A stretch of DNA of 64,000 nt from Enterobacteriaceae bacterium RIT693 (GTDB lineage: Bacteria; Pseudomonadota; Gammaproteobacteria; Enterobacterales; Enterobacteriaceae): assembly GCA_009668225.1 (NCBI GenBank), contig WJYK01000015.1, positions 1 to 64,000 of the forward strand. The letters are read 5' to 3'. Positions 5,726 through 16,100 of the stretch are shown here, one piece after another. The notes below the pieces were generated by a model, which was not told the origin of the DNA, searched no databases, and saw nothing but the letters and a program-made list of their open reading frames with translations. The position numbers and the translations under genes are program-made. Position 1 is the stretch's first letter. Each line of letters opens with the position of its first letter.

Positions 5726-8690
5726 GTTGCACCGCCTCACCGTCAGGGGCGACGGCAGCGACAGGTTTCTTTTTTCTTCTTATTACTGCATTTTCATCAA
5801 CCCCGACCGCTTTACCTGCTAAGCCTTGCTGGATCTGGCCTGAAGCCACTTTTTCACTACCCGACTGACCACCGACCACACCCCGACCGGGGGCCGACTG
5901 CTCTGCCTCTGACCCCGACCGGTTCGCTTCGCCCACGTCCAGCAACCCGCACAGGTGCGGCTGGCCGCTGTCTTCACCATCCCATAACAGACCGTATTCA
6001 TAGGTCAGGCCGCGCCGGTACAACACCAGGTATTCCATTTCCAGCAGTCGCGACAGGTGGATCTTAAGCTGCGTATCGCCCCAGTTCAGCGACGCCCGCA
6101 CATCGCGGCGCGTGAAGCGTATTTCTTCTGTTTTAACCGTCTGTTTTTCTGCCCACGCTTTTACCTGGTCACGCAGCAGAACCAGCAGTTTCCGCGTCTG
6201 CGGCGGCATCTCGTCCAGCGTTCTTCCCAGCACCTCATGCGCCAGCCGGTTCGCCAGCTCGATATCTGACCGCTCCACCTCGATATACTCCAGCCACTGG
6301 CCGCGGTGCTGCACGCGCTTCACTTTCCGCTGGTACTGATGCAGCAGGGCTATCGACTGGATAAGCGTCAGGTATTTCATATGGTCGCGCCGGGTGCGGG
6401 TTTTATCACTCAGGAACGTGAGTTGTTCAGCATAGGGATTGACTACCTTCAGCGGCCTTAACAACCGCTGGGCGTTCTGATGCAGCTTCGTTACATAGCC
6501 TTTTTCCGAGACGGCCAACAGACCTTCCAGCGTCTGGTTATGGCGTTGCAGCGCGTGGATCGCCTGGGTCTGTTCCCGGCTTTCATTCACCGTCAGCACC
6601 AGACAGCGGTTTAACAGCTCTTCGTCCACATCGATAGCCGTGGTGGTGAGCATCAGCATCACCGGCCCCTGAACCTTGTATTCCCGCGTCACTAACTCGC
6701 CGCTTTGCTCGTTCTTGCCCGTTGACGCTATCTTCAGCTCGCCGTCACTCTGCAACAGCTTCAGCGCGTAAGCCGCCTGGCGAACGCCTTCTTCTTCCGC
6801 GATGGCGAGGATCTTATGTTGCAGCGAGGTTTCACCGAGATAGTAGAGGCTCTGGCCGGTCATGGCCGAGTACTGGATACGCTCTTCTTCCGGCATCAGG
6901 CCAAGAACCGCATCCATCAGCGACGATTTACCCGCCGCCGAGCTGCTTTGTATCAGCACCGCCAGCGGCTTATCGAGCTTGCGGCTCACCGCCGCCAGAT
7001 AGCCGGTCAGCAGATTGGTGGATTCACCCACCACGCCACAGGCGGCCAGATCGTTAACCACCCGTTCGGCCAGATCGGGGGATTTCAGCAGCTCAAGCGC
7101 TGCCGCTTCGTCTTCCCCGCTGATCGTCACGCCGGGGTTTTCCTGCCCGGCCTGCCGCTGCGCCTCATCCTGCTTCTGCTCAAGCATCAGCAGTACCCGG
7201 CCCGCTTCGCGTTTGATCACCGAAGGTTCACAGCCCAGCTCGGCCGCAGCTGTTGCCACGTAGTTCTGCCGGGCGCGGGCGTTGTACATGTCGAGGCTGT
7301 CAACGTGGAACGCCAGCGAGGTTTCATCCCGCACCTGGACATTCACCTTCATCACTTCCGGGACGGTATTTTTCTGCCAGCCCCGCACCCGCCAGACACG
7401 CGGGCCACTGCGTAACAGCAGCTCACCGGTGCTGGTCTGTTCACACGGTATAGCGTCAACCACCGCAGCCGGGACGGCTAAAGAAGAAGGTTCCGCCACG
7501 GTTTCATGGGCGAACACCGCGCCGGGGCCAGACCCTTTCCCCAGCCACTGCGCCTGTTGCAGCGCCAGCCCTAATGCGGATTCAGGGTTGCCACTCTTCA
7601 GCGCATAGTCATTGGCATCCATACCCGCCGGGAACCGCACCCGCCACGCTTCGATGCCGCTTTCCAGCAGGTCACCGGCCACGCTTTCCGCACCCCGATC
7701 CCCGGCCTCGTCACGGTCATAAGCGATCATCACCCGTTTTACGCCGTGATATTGCAGTGCCGCCAGATGATCCGCCGTGAAGCCATTGCAGCCGAACGCC
7801 GCGATCACATTGCGGAACCCGGCGCACCAGAAGGTCATCGCATCGATCAGCGCCTCACAGAGGATCACTTCTGAGCTGGCTTTCAACGCTTCTTCGTTCC
7901 ACACACCAACCAGCGGCGACGGCAGATAAAGATGTTTTGATGCGCCGCTTTTCACCGTTAGCGTGCGACGACCGTAGAGCTGTAACACCCGGCCACGGTG
8001 CGTCACGTTCGCCGACTCAGACCAGCCAACAACCGGCATCACCACGCAGCCCCGGAAGTGATCCTGTTTAGTGGTTTCCCGCAGCACACCGAGGTTTGTC
8101 AGCTTCTCACGCAGCCGTTTTCCCTCAAGGCTTGCCGGTGACGGCAGGATCCCCGCTTCGCCGGATACACCGTGCGCCCCCGCGAACCCCAGCCGGAAGC
8201 GGCTGACCAGTTCGGGGTGGTTGAGGCCGCGACGAACCAACCAGTCCTGCGCCTCCGGGCTGTTCAGCAGATTCTGATGATAGAAGTCCACGACCTGATT
8301 AAGCAGCGCCTGACCGTCGTCGTCCAGATCGGCCAGTTTTGATGGCCGGACGGCTGAAGAAGGGATTTTGCCCGCATCATTATCCGCCTCTTCATCCCGC
8401 AGTGTGGTCAGATCCGCTTTCAGGAAGGCGACGGCTTCCCGCAGGGTCTGCCCGGCGCTCTTCATCTGCCAGTCGATAACCGAGCCTTTGGCGCCGCAGC
8501 CGAAGCAGTGGAACACCCCTCTGGACTGCGACAGGTACATGGAGGGTGTGAACTCCTTGTGGAACGGGCACAGGCAGACGAACTCATCCGTACCCCGCGC
8601 AACCAGCTTATGGCCCTGCGAACGCGCCAGCGTAACCAGGCAGCGGTAGCGCTTCAGATAGTCCAGCTCTGCTTTTGGGATGCGGGCCAT
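5718..8690 (-). CDS. CHC2 zinc-finger / Toprim primase fused to an ATPase and winged helix
   Basis: 990 aa. A DnaG-like CHC2 zinc finger (CPFH ... CFGC, about residues 40-66) is followed by a Toprim fold (CEALIDAM and YDRDEAGDRG, about 275-345). Next is a P-loop ATPase (SSSAAGKSSL about 582, acidic Walker B in ILAIAEEEG), a winged-helix-like region (RRDVRASLNWGDTQLKIHLSRL, about 855-900), and a low-complexity tail with RRKKK. It resembles primase-helicases of small replicating elements more than housekeeping DnaG. A CAGGAG site lies 7 nt before the ATG. Transcribed with the recombinase from a region shared with the divergent XRE regulator. Replicating or priming the element's own DNA is inferred. 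Confidence 0.75.
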   Translation of the reverse strand: MARIPKAELDYLKRYRCLVTLARSQGHKLVARGTDEFVCLCPFHKEFTPSMYLSQSRGVFHCFGCGAKGSVIDWQMKSAGQTLREAVAFLKADLTTLRDEEADNDAGKIPSSAVRPSKLADLDDDGQALLNQVVDFYHQNLLNSPEAQDWLVRRGLNHPELVSRFRLGFAGAHGVSGEAGILPSPASLEGKRLREKLTNLGVLRETTKQDHFRGCVVMPVVGWSESANVTHRGRVLQLYGRRTLTVKSGASKHLYLPSPLVGVWNEEALKASSEVILCEALIDAMTFWCAGFRNVIAAFGCNGFTADHLAALQYHGVKRVMIAYDRDEAGDRGAESVAGDLLESGIEAWRVRFPAGMDANDYALKSGNPESALGLALQQAQWLGKGSGPGAVFAHETVAEPSSLAVPAAVVDAIPCEQTSTGELLLRSGPRVWRVRGWQKNTVPEVMKVNVQVRDETSLAFHVDSLDMYNARARQNYVATAAAELGCEPSVIKREAGRVLLMLEQKQDEAQRQAGQENPGVTISGEDEAAALELLKSPDLAERVVNDLAACGVVGESTNLLTGYLAAVSRKLDKPLAVLIQSSSAAGKSSLMDAVLGLMPEEERIQYSAMTGQSLYYLGETSLQHKILAIAEEEGVRQAAYALKLLQSDGELKIASTGKNEQSGELVTREYKVQGPVMLMLTTTAIDVDEELLNRCLVLTVNESREQTQAIHALQRHNQTLEGLLAVSEKGYVTKLHQNAQRLLRPLKVVNPYAEQLTFLSDKTRTRRDHMKYLTLIQSIALLHQYQRKVKRVQHRGQWLEYIEVERSDIELANRLAHEVLGRTLDEMPPQTRKLLVLLRDQVKAWAEKQTVKTEEIRFTRRDVRASLNWGDTQLKIHLSRLLEMEYLVLYRRGLTYEYGLLWDGEDSGQPHLCGLLDVGEANRSGSEAEQSAPGRGVVGGQSGSEKVASGQIQQGLAGKAVGVDENAVIRRKKKPVAAVAPDGEAVQHG

Positions 8691-8721
8691 AAGGCAACTC
8701 CTGTAAAAAACACGTCAATAG

Positions 8722-8754
8722 ACACTTGTGTAGATTATATTATCTATATAATAT
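8722..8754. promoter_or_regulatory. Divergent promoter region with operator-like palindromes
   Basis: ACACttGTGT (8,722-8,731) and ATATTAT-ctat-ATAATAT (8,737-8,754) lie between the primase-like gene and the XRE gene. A plus-strand TATAAT (8,747-8,752), with a weak -35 about 16 bp upstream, lies inside the second palindrome, and minus-strand TATAAT-like sequences overlap it. Binding by the XRE protein would control both directions. Confidence 0.55.
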
Positions 8755-8791
8755 GAGATTAGCAACAGGCGACTAAAAGGAGGGCAGTACA

Positions 8792-9190
8792 ATGAGCCAC
8801 ATTGATTCATTGTGTGCAGGTATGGATATGTCAGCATTTGCAGAGCGCCTTCGCTTGTTGCGCGAAGCCCGTAACTTAAGCCAGGTCAGACTGGCTGAAC
8901 TTCTTGGCGTCGATCCCCGCGCTTACAACCGCTGGGAGAAAGGCGCTACTGCGCCCCATCTGGATACGGTGATTAAAATTGCCGATGTATTGCAGGTGAC
9001 GCTGGATGAGCTGGTTGGCCGTAAAGCCATTTCGGAAGAAGTGAAGATCCGTAACCATACGCTGCATGCCCTGTGGCAGAAGGCGGATCTGTTACCGGAT
9101 TCTGATCAACAGGCATTGATCGCCGTGCTGGATAGTTTTGTTAAGAAGTCGATGGTAGAACAGGTTATTGGGTTTAACAGCAGACGTTAA
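8792..9190 (+). CDS. XRE-family transcriptional regulator of the primase/recombinase module
   Basis: 132 aa. A helix-turn-helix of the phage-repressor class spans about residues 14-70 (LRLLREARNLSQVRLAELLG, RAYNRWEKG, LDTVIKIADVLQVTLDEL). A helical C-terminal part follows, which may mediate dimerisation. It has a strong AAAGGAGGG site 8 nt before the ATG. It diverges from the primase-like gene across palindromes overlapping both promoters, which suggests autoregulation and control of the element's replication and recombination genes. The target is inferred. Confidence 0.8.
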   Translation: MSHIDSLCAGMDMSAFAERLRLLREARNLSQVRLAELLGVDPRAYNRWEKGATAPHLDTVIKIADVLQVTLDELVGRKAISEEVKIRNHTLHALWQKADLLPDSDQQALIAVLDSFVKKSMVEQVIGFNSRR

Positions 9191-9261
9191 CTGAGCGCGG
9201 CAGACATGAGTTCGCACCTCATCCCCGCCGCTAACCACAACCAACTAAGCAGGAGTTGATT

Positions 9262-9606
9262 ATGGATGAGCACGATACTAAGCCAGAAGTTGTTACAACT
9301 GAAGCCCCGGCGCTAAAAACCCGTCGCTATACCGTGGGTTATATCCGGGACTGGAAGACACACAGCAAAGCAACGTCCATCACGCTGAAGGGCAGCTGGC
9401 TGGATGAGGCAGGATTTGAGACCGGGACGCCGCTTAAGGTGCGGGTGATGCCGGGCTGCCTGGTGTTGACCGCTCAGGAGCCGCTACCCCCACCACCGCC
9501 AGAGCCGGAGATCATGCAGACGTTGCGCAGGGTCTGTAAGCTCTCCGCCCGCAAGCAGCGCCAGGTGACGGAGCTGATCGAGGTGATCAGCAGGCCGCAG
9601 AAGTGA
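9262..9606 (+). CDS. SymE-family protein
   Basis: 114 aa. The ATG at 9,262 has AGGAG 6 nt upstream. The SymE core RRYTVGYIRD ... [33 protein letters not shown] has the AbrB-like swapped-hairpin signature, then a Pro-rich linker (PLPPPPPEPE) and a basic helical tail ([19 protein letters not shown]). E. coli SymE is a nucleoid-associated type I toxin held down by the antisense RNA SymR; no SymR-like antisense promoter could be confirmed here. The gene converges on cdiI. A 53-codon tail and a shorter remnant of sister copies sit beside the orphan CDI modules. Confidence 0.8.
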   Translation: MDEHDTKPEVVTTEAPALKTRRYTVGYIRDWKTHSKATSITLKGSWLDEAGFETGTPLKVRVMPGCLVLTAQEPLPPPPPEPEIMQTLRRVCKLSARKQRQVTELIEVISRPQK

Positions 9607-9634
9607 GAAGATAACTGACTGGTATATAAAGTAA

Positions 9635-9659
9635 AATCCCGCCGAATAAGGGCGGGATT
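9635..9659 (-). terminator. Terminator of the cdi operon
   Basis: A 9-bp perfect stem AATCCCGCC / GGCGGGATT with a 7-nt loop. Read on the minus strand it is followed by TTTTACTTTATATA, so it should end transcripts leaving cdiI. Confidence 0.75.
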
Positions 9660-9665
9660 CCAAAG

Positions 9666-10148
9666 CTATATATTTAATTTGTCATTCTTAGTAATTTTAT
9701 CAGTAGTTATTAAAATACCTTGAATACTGGAATTAAGATTATCCTCATCCAACCATGAAACGCCCTTTCGCTTTAAATGAAATTTAATTGTGGGGAATAG
9801 TGTTTCATCATCCAGAGACATTATGACATTTAATAATTCAACATGATCATCTTGCCACTTTTTAATTAGCAAATTACAAAAGACGATCGCATGCTCTAAG
9901 TACATTTCGTTTACATAGTCATCGATATGTATAGAGTTTACGAAACATTCAAAGGCGATCTCATCTTCGAAGTTATCAGGAGCATAATCCTTACAATAAG
10001 AAAATAGTTTTTTTGATATATAACAGCCAGATAGATTGATAAAGCCTTGTTCAATAATTTCATTTAACTCACAGGAAAGAGATAGTGTTTCTATGTCTTC
10101 CCACGATACGGCTTCAAGCTGAGGGCGCATTAAATAATTCACTATCAT
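9666..10148 (-). CDS. cdiI: CdiI immunity protein of the intact CDI locus
   Basis: 160 aa, acidic and AT-rich, with no recognised family. The ATG lies one base after the cdiA stop (TAAGATG), the usual coupling of toxin and immunity genes. Composition is rich in Asp, Glu, Ile and Leu with predicted helices (FEDEIAFECFVNSIHIDDYV, EHAIVFCNLLIKKWQDD) and no signal peptide. It would bind and block the C-terminal toxin domain of its own CdiA in the cytoplasm. Immunity proteins are too variable to identify by sequence; the call rests on position. Confidence 0.7.
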   Translation of the reverse strand: MIVNYLMRPQLEAVSWEDIETLSLSCELNEIIEQGFINLSGCYISKKLFSYCKDYAPDNFEDEIAFECFVNSIHIDDYVNEMYLEHAIVFCNLLIKKWQDDHVELLNVIMSLDDETLFPTIKFHLKRKGVSWLDEDNLNSSIQGILITTDKITKNDKLNI

Positions 10149-10149
10149 C

Positions 10150-13100
10150 TTATTTTTCCCCCAGATATTTTGTCATACCTTTATCTATAGCGTTTTTAAA
10201 GGCAGGATCGCTCAACTTATCATTTATACTTTTCGGTGCTCCTGGGAATGTTTCCGTAATTGGATCATAATAATACTTGTTATTATTGTTATCTTGATAA
10301 TGTATTTGACCTGCCCTTTTTCCTGGTGCAGGATTTTCTACATCAATTCTTTCTTTTCCTTTTCCCATCCAGAGAGTTTTACTCGGAACTGTTGGGCCAT
10401 TTATACCGAGCATCGCTCCATTTTTGTTTAAGGTATAATCAGGTTTACCAGCCTTACTAATCCCCCCAAACGCTGACGCCGCAGCACTCGCAACAATACC
10501 CGCCTGAACCTCATCCAGACCGTATTCTTTCTGAAGTGCTTCCGAGACTTTCTGAGTGGCAACAACACCTTCGGCCTGCATCTGCTGCGCAAACGTCGCC
10601 GTCAGATCGTAGACCATCTTGATCGGGATATCTTCACCCAGTGCACGATCTATTGCCTGTTTCACTGCCAGGCTGTCGGTCAGGACATCACCGTATTTCT
10701 GCTGACAGGAGGCCGGGTTGCTCGCACAATCACTGATTAGCTGTTGCTGCTGAGCGGTGCTTAACTCTTCATACTTCTTGATAATACTGCCACAGTCACC
10801 GCCGCTGGCCTGGCAGGATTTCATGTCCGCAGACCAGTTATCTATCTGCTGACTGCTCAGATAATTATTCTCAACCGCGTTTTTCCCGGCCTGCGCCGCC
10901 GTTACCGCATCCGCAACGCTGCCGCCGCTCAGCCCTCCTGCCAGCCCGGCCGCCAGCGAACTCAGGGCGCTTACCGTCTGCTTTTCACTCTCCGTCAGGC
11001 TCTCCGGGCTTCGCCCGGGGTACAGAGCGTTAACTATTGCTCCGGCAGCAAGCTCACCCGTTACCGCGCCCGCGCCGCCTGTCAGTGCATTGCCACCCGC
11101 AAGCTCCGCTCCTATCGCCCCCCACAGCGCGTGGGCCAGCACATTCGCAATCTCGCTACCCTGCGTCTGCGCCTTGATTATCCCCGCTACATATGGACTC
11201 ACGCCCCCGGCCAGCGCCTGGCCTGCGTTACCGCCCGCCAGACCCTGCAGTACCGCAGTTATCGCCTGCGCCGCCCGCTGGTAGTCGCTTCCCGTCCCGT
11301 ACTTCGCCATTTCCGCTTTGTATGCATCGGTCTCGCGCAGCGCTTCCGGGCTCAGCGCCGGGTACTGCTCTCTGGCCTTCTTAAGGCCATTGATTTCGCC
11401 CTGGGTCCTTACCACATCCGCAACCTGACTGCCGATTTCACCCAACAGACGCACTTCCTGAAGCCGCCGCTGCTCTTTCTCCTTACTGAAGATAGGCGAA
11501 ATCGTCTCGTTCGCGTTTTCCACATCGCGGCTCAGCGTGGCTATATCCTGCCCCTGCGCAGCCGCGTTGGTGATTTGCACGCTACCGCCGGACATCGCCG
11601 CTCGGGTAATGCCCTCTGCTTTACCGCTATTGTGCGAACTGCTGAGGCTCCCGCCTCCGCTCCCGATGCTGCCGCCCTGGTGCGAGGCATCAAATTTAGC
11701 CTGATTTATAATATCCGACCATGCCAGCGTTCCGCTCTTCAGGCTATTCTTGTCATCAATCGCAGTGGAGGCCAGTACCGCGCCGTTAAGCCGCGTATCG
11801 CCATCAACGGTAACAGAAAAGCCGCCCTCTCCGGCAAAAATCCCGCTCTGCTCATGCACGCTGTCGTACTCGCTGTGCACCTTATCCCGGCTGGCGCTCA
11901 CGCTTCCTGAACCACCAGCGCCGATAATCGCCACGCTAAACCCACCGCTGATGCTGGTTTGCTTTGCGTCATAGCGGTCACTGTCACGTAAACTGGAGAT
12001 CTCCAGATCGCCGCCCGACGTCAACCGAATCTCCCTGCCGCTCGCCTGGGCTCCCACCAGCGCCATATCACGTTCGCTGTGAAGCGTTAATTGATTCCCA
12101 CTGTCCAGCTGCGCCTCAGTCCATACGGTACTGTTACCGTTTTCTTTACCTTCGCTGTGATTCGCGCTGGCTGAAACCGTAATCCCTGTACTTTGGCCAA
12201 AATTAATCCCCACCCCAAGGCTACCGCCGCTGCTACTGTTCTTATGGCGACTCTCACGGATATTTGCCGCCGCACTCAACAGTAGGTTGTTGGCGGACCA
12301 CAGATCCATATCGCCGCCGGACTTAAGCTGGCTGCCTACGATGAAGAGATTACCGCTATCGACGTTCTTATCCTGCCCCCAGGCTTCCACGACAAGATCG
12401 CCGCCCGCAATCAGGGAGGATCCATTAGCCAGCACGGAAGATTCATGCCATTCAGCCACAGACTTCTGCATACCAACGGACAGATTAATCCCCACGAGGC
12501 TTCCCCCGTTTTGGGCCTGCTGCGCCAGCTCCACCCCCTGCATGGCCTGTACGCCGGTAAGTGCCGCCTGCACGCCTTGTAAAGCGCCAAGCCGCCCCTC
12601 ATTCGCCTTACCCAGCCGCTGGATCATCGTTACCGCGCTGTTGATCACATCGGCAACAACGCCCGACAGCGCAATGGTAAGGCCCGAGCTTTTTGTCTCC
12701 AGTCGTTCATCACGCTGGTGCATATCCTGCCCGGGAACAATATGTATGCTGTCACCGGTCACCATTAGCGTATCAGCGGCAATAAGATCTATGCCGGTCA
12801 GCGTTACGCGCCCTCCCGCATCAAGATAAACGTTCCCGGCTGTACTCCCGACGGTACTGATACTGTGGCTCTGGGTAGTATCCTGTTCGTCAATTTTATG
12901 CTTTGACGAGCGGCTGCCGATGGTGAAACCGAGGAAACCACCGCTCAGCAGACCGCTCTCTTTGGTTTCCTGCAGCCGGTAGCTGGACTGCTCTTCGGTT
13001 GCGGCGGTGATATTGAGCTGGTTAGCGGCATCAAACCAGACGCTATTCGTCCCAACCAACGCCGAGCCAGTGATATTGATATCGTTGCCGGCCCACATAA

Positions 13101-16100
13101 CCAAAGCGTCGCCGCTGAGCAAGCTCCCCTGCTCCAGGGTGAGATAATCTTCCTCCAGGGTGTAGCGCACTTTTTTAGACAGCAAACCGCTATTGGTTTT
13201 TGTTTCCTCAAAGAAGTAGTAGTCGCTTTCCGTCGCGCTTCGCAGCGTAATATCTTTGCCCGCATCCAGCATAATTTCATTACTGGCACTAAGCTGTGCG
13301 GCATGCAGGGCGATATTTCTTCCCGCTGTGAGCACAATGTCACCATCACCGTTAATTTCGCTGCCCAGCTGGCGGACGGAGATATCTTCCCGCTGCTTGT
13401 GATGGCCGTAGCTCTGCTTATCATGCTGGAGGCTTAGGGCCGCCAGCGTAATATCCCTTCCGGCGCGAAGCGAAATATTGCCATCCGCCGCCAGGCCTGC
13501 GCCGGTTGCCCCGATATCCCGCCCGGCCTGGATGCGCATCTCACCGCCGCTGGTGAGCAGCATCCCACTCGATGCCAGCGTCTCAATATTCTCCTGCTCT
13601 CCGTCATCACCAGACCAGTTATCTTCTGCTACGAGCGCCGTCAGGCGAATATCATTCCCGGCTTCAAGCGTCAGCCCCTTCCTGCCCGTAGCGACGACGT
13701 TATCCATCAACACATCATCGCTTGCTGCCAGGTGGATTCGATTACCACTAATCTCGCTACTGATATACTCCAGGGAATAAGATCGCCCATTATCCCTACC
13801 TGGCTCTTTCAGTTCGCCGTCAGCATCAGGCCTGGCGGCTATTTTAGAGGGGTCCAGCAATGACTCCGGGTCATACTCATCCTGAACCTCATTGTAGTAA
13901 TCGGCGTAAGAGAACAAAGACTCTGCATCAAAAACAAGGCTGGCCCGGCTAAGCAGGGAAACATCTCCGGATGCGCTAACCCGAACGCCTGTCAGTTGAA
14001 TATCACCGCCGGCATCAAGCGTAATATCGGTGCCGGTAAGTTCCGTACCGAAAAAAACCTCTTTGTTCTGCCTGGAAGATTGCCAGTCTCGACTGGATCC
14101 TCCGTCTTCGCAACTCATGACCCCGTACAGTTTAATGCCACCATCCGTAAGTAGCCGGAGATGACGCGCTGCGTCAATATGAACCCCGTAGCCGCGTATC
14201 TCGCCGGCCCGAAGAGTGATATCGCCGCCGCTGACGAGAGAGGTTCTGCCTGCATCACCCGCGCCATACCTGGATATTGAATCATAAACCGACTCATTAT
14301 CTCCCCAGTACCACGTAACAAGGGATGGTATATACCCAACGTCACTGCGGCTCCGCGATCGTCCCCATGAATAACTACTCTCGGCAGGTGACATTGAGAG
14401 CCATTGTGTTGCCGTTAAGTTAAGGTCACCTCCTGCAACAAACCGCCCTGCGTATACATCAATATTGTTGCCGCTCAGTGTGATATCGCCATTCGCAATA
14501 AGATGATTAACTTTACTGTAATGCTTTAGATTATGGGTATCTTCTGAAGAGAAGACATCATAGAGCTCATCAGAGAGGTACAAAGCACTCAATGCAATAT
14601 CGTCTGCCAATAGTGATAGCGAGCCGCCTGAGATCAGGCTTGCGCTTTCCATTCTGATACTATCGGCTGCTTTTAGATCCAGCGAATCACTGGAATACAA
14701 TGTGCCCGTTTGTCCGGCATAGTGTCCTGAACCATTGTAATTTGTCCAAAGTTGCTGCCAATATCCACTCGCCCACTCTATCGCCTCAGTCAGGTTGTTA
14801 ATACTCCCTCCCAGGCTTTCCACCCTAACCTGCGAACCAGTTATCAGTGACCCGCTGTTAGTGATATCGCCGTTTGCAACCAAATTGAGCGTTTCATGAG
14901 AGGCCATTACGCCACTCTTAGTGTTACTTATCTCTCCCGCGCTAGTGATCTCCAGCGATCCTGCGCTGGAGATCACACCACCCTGATTATTTATCTCCCC
15001 GGTCTGGATGACCACCTCGTGACCGGCAATAACGCCGCCTGAGCCGGTATTCAGGACGGGGTATTTTTGTTCCCGGGAAGGGTAAATATCCGACCCGGCG
15101 CCGGCTCGCCAGGTGGTGTTACTGACGCTTTCGCTGAAATCGAGGCCGAGCGCTTTGCCAGCCATAATCAGGCCGTTCAGGGCTTTACCTTCCTCATATT
15201 TAACGCGAGATTCGATGGCCGGGCTGTTGGCATCAAACGTACCGGCGATAAAGGTGGATAACCCATAATCGGTTATCAGCCATTCGCGCGTTTCCGCCCC
15301 CTCAACCCAGCCCTGATTCGTCAACGTATTGCCACTTAACCAGGCGTTCTCACCCGCAGACAGGACGCTTGAGGTATTCACGAGGCTATCCGCTCGTAGA
15401 TGTAGATTGCGGGCAGCGCTGATACTTGCTTCCACGCCTGCTTTATGTATCGTCAGGCTGGAGGTGCTGGTTTCCAGTGTCCGATCGGCTTCCTCTCCGG
15501 CTGTTGGCGTGTAGAAATCAGAATGGTATTCGCCATCTCGATATCGCCACTGCATATTGCCATTGTACACTGCCATTTTCACTTCCAGCTCATCGCGCTG
15601 GTTCAGCAGATGTGCAGTATTAATCGTGATATCCCCACGCTGTGTGGCTATTGTCCCGGAACGGTTAATCACCTCGCGGCTGGCGCTCCCCGCCGTATCC
15701 TTTTGCAACACCAGGCTCTCACCGGCGGTGATATCCCCGCGCTGGTTAACCAGGCTGTCCGCCAGCAGGCGCATATCACCACCGGCACGTAGCGTTCCGC
15801 TGTTATTCAGCTGATCTGCCACCTGCACGGAGATCGAACCCGCGGCCTGATTAACTCCGCTAAGCGCTGCACTTTGCGCCTTAATAGAGGCCGAACCGCT
15901 GGTCAGACTGACGCTCAGAGAGAGTTTCCCGTTGGCATCAAGCGAGATGCCCCCTTGTCTGGCATTCAGGTTACCAAGGTTCACCCCAACGCCTTTTTCG
16001 CTGGAAACCAGCCGGATTCGGTTAGCGTACATCCCGCCCAGCGCCCCGGTATCTATCGCCACCGTAGGTACTTTTCCCGCCCCGGCTATCGGCTCGATAG

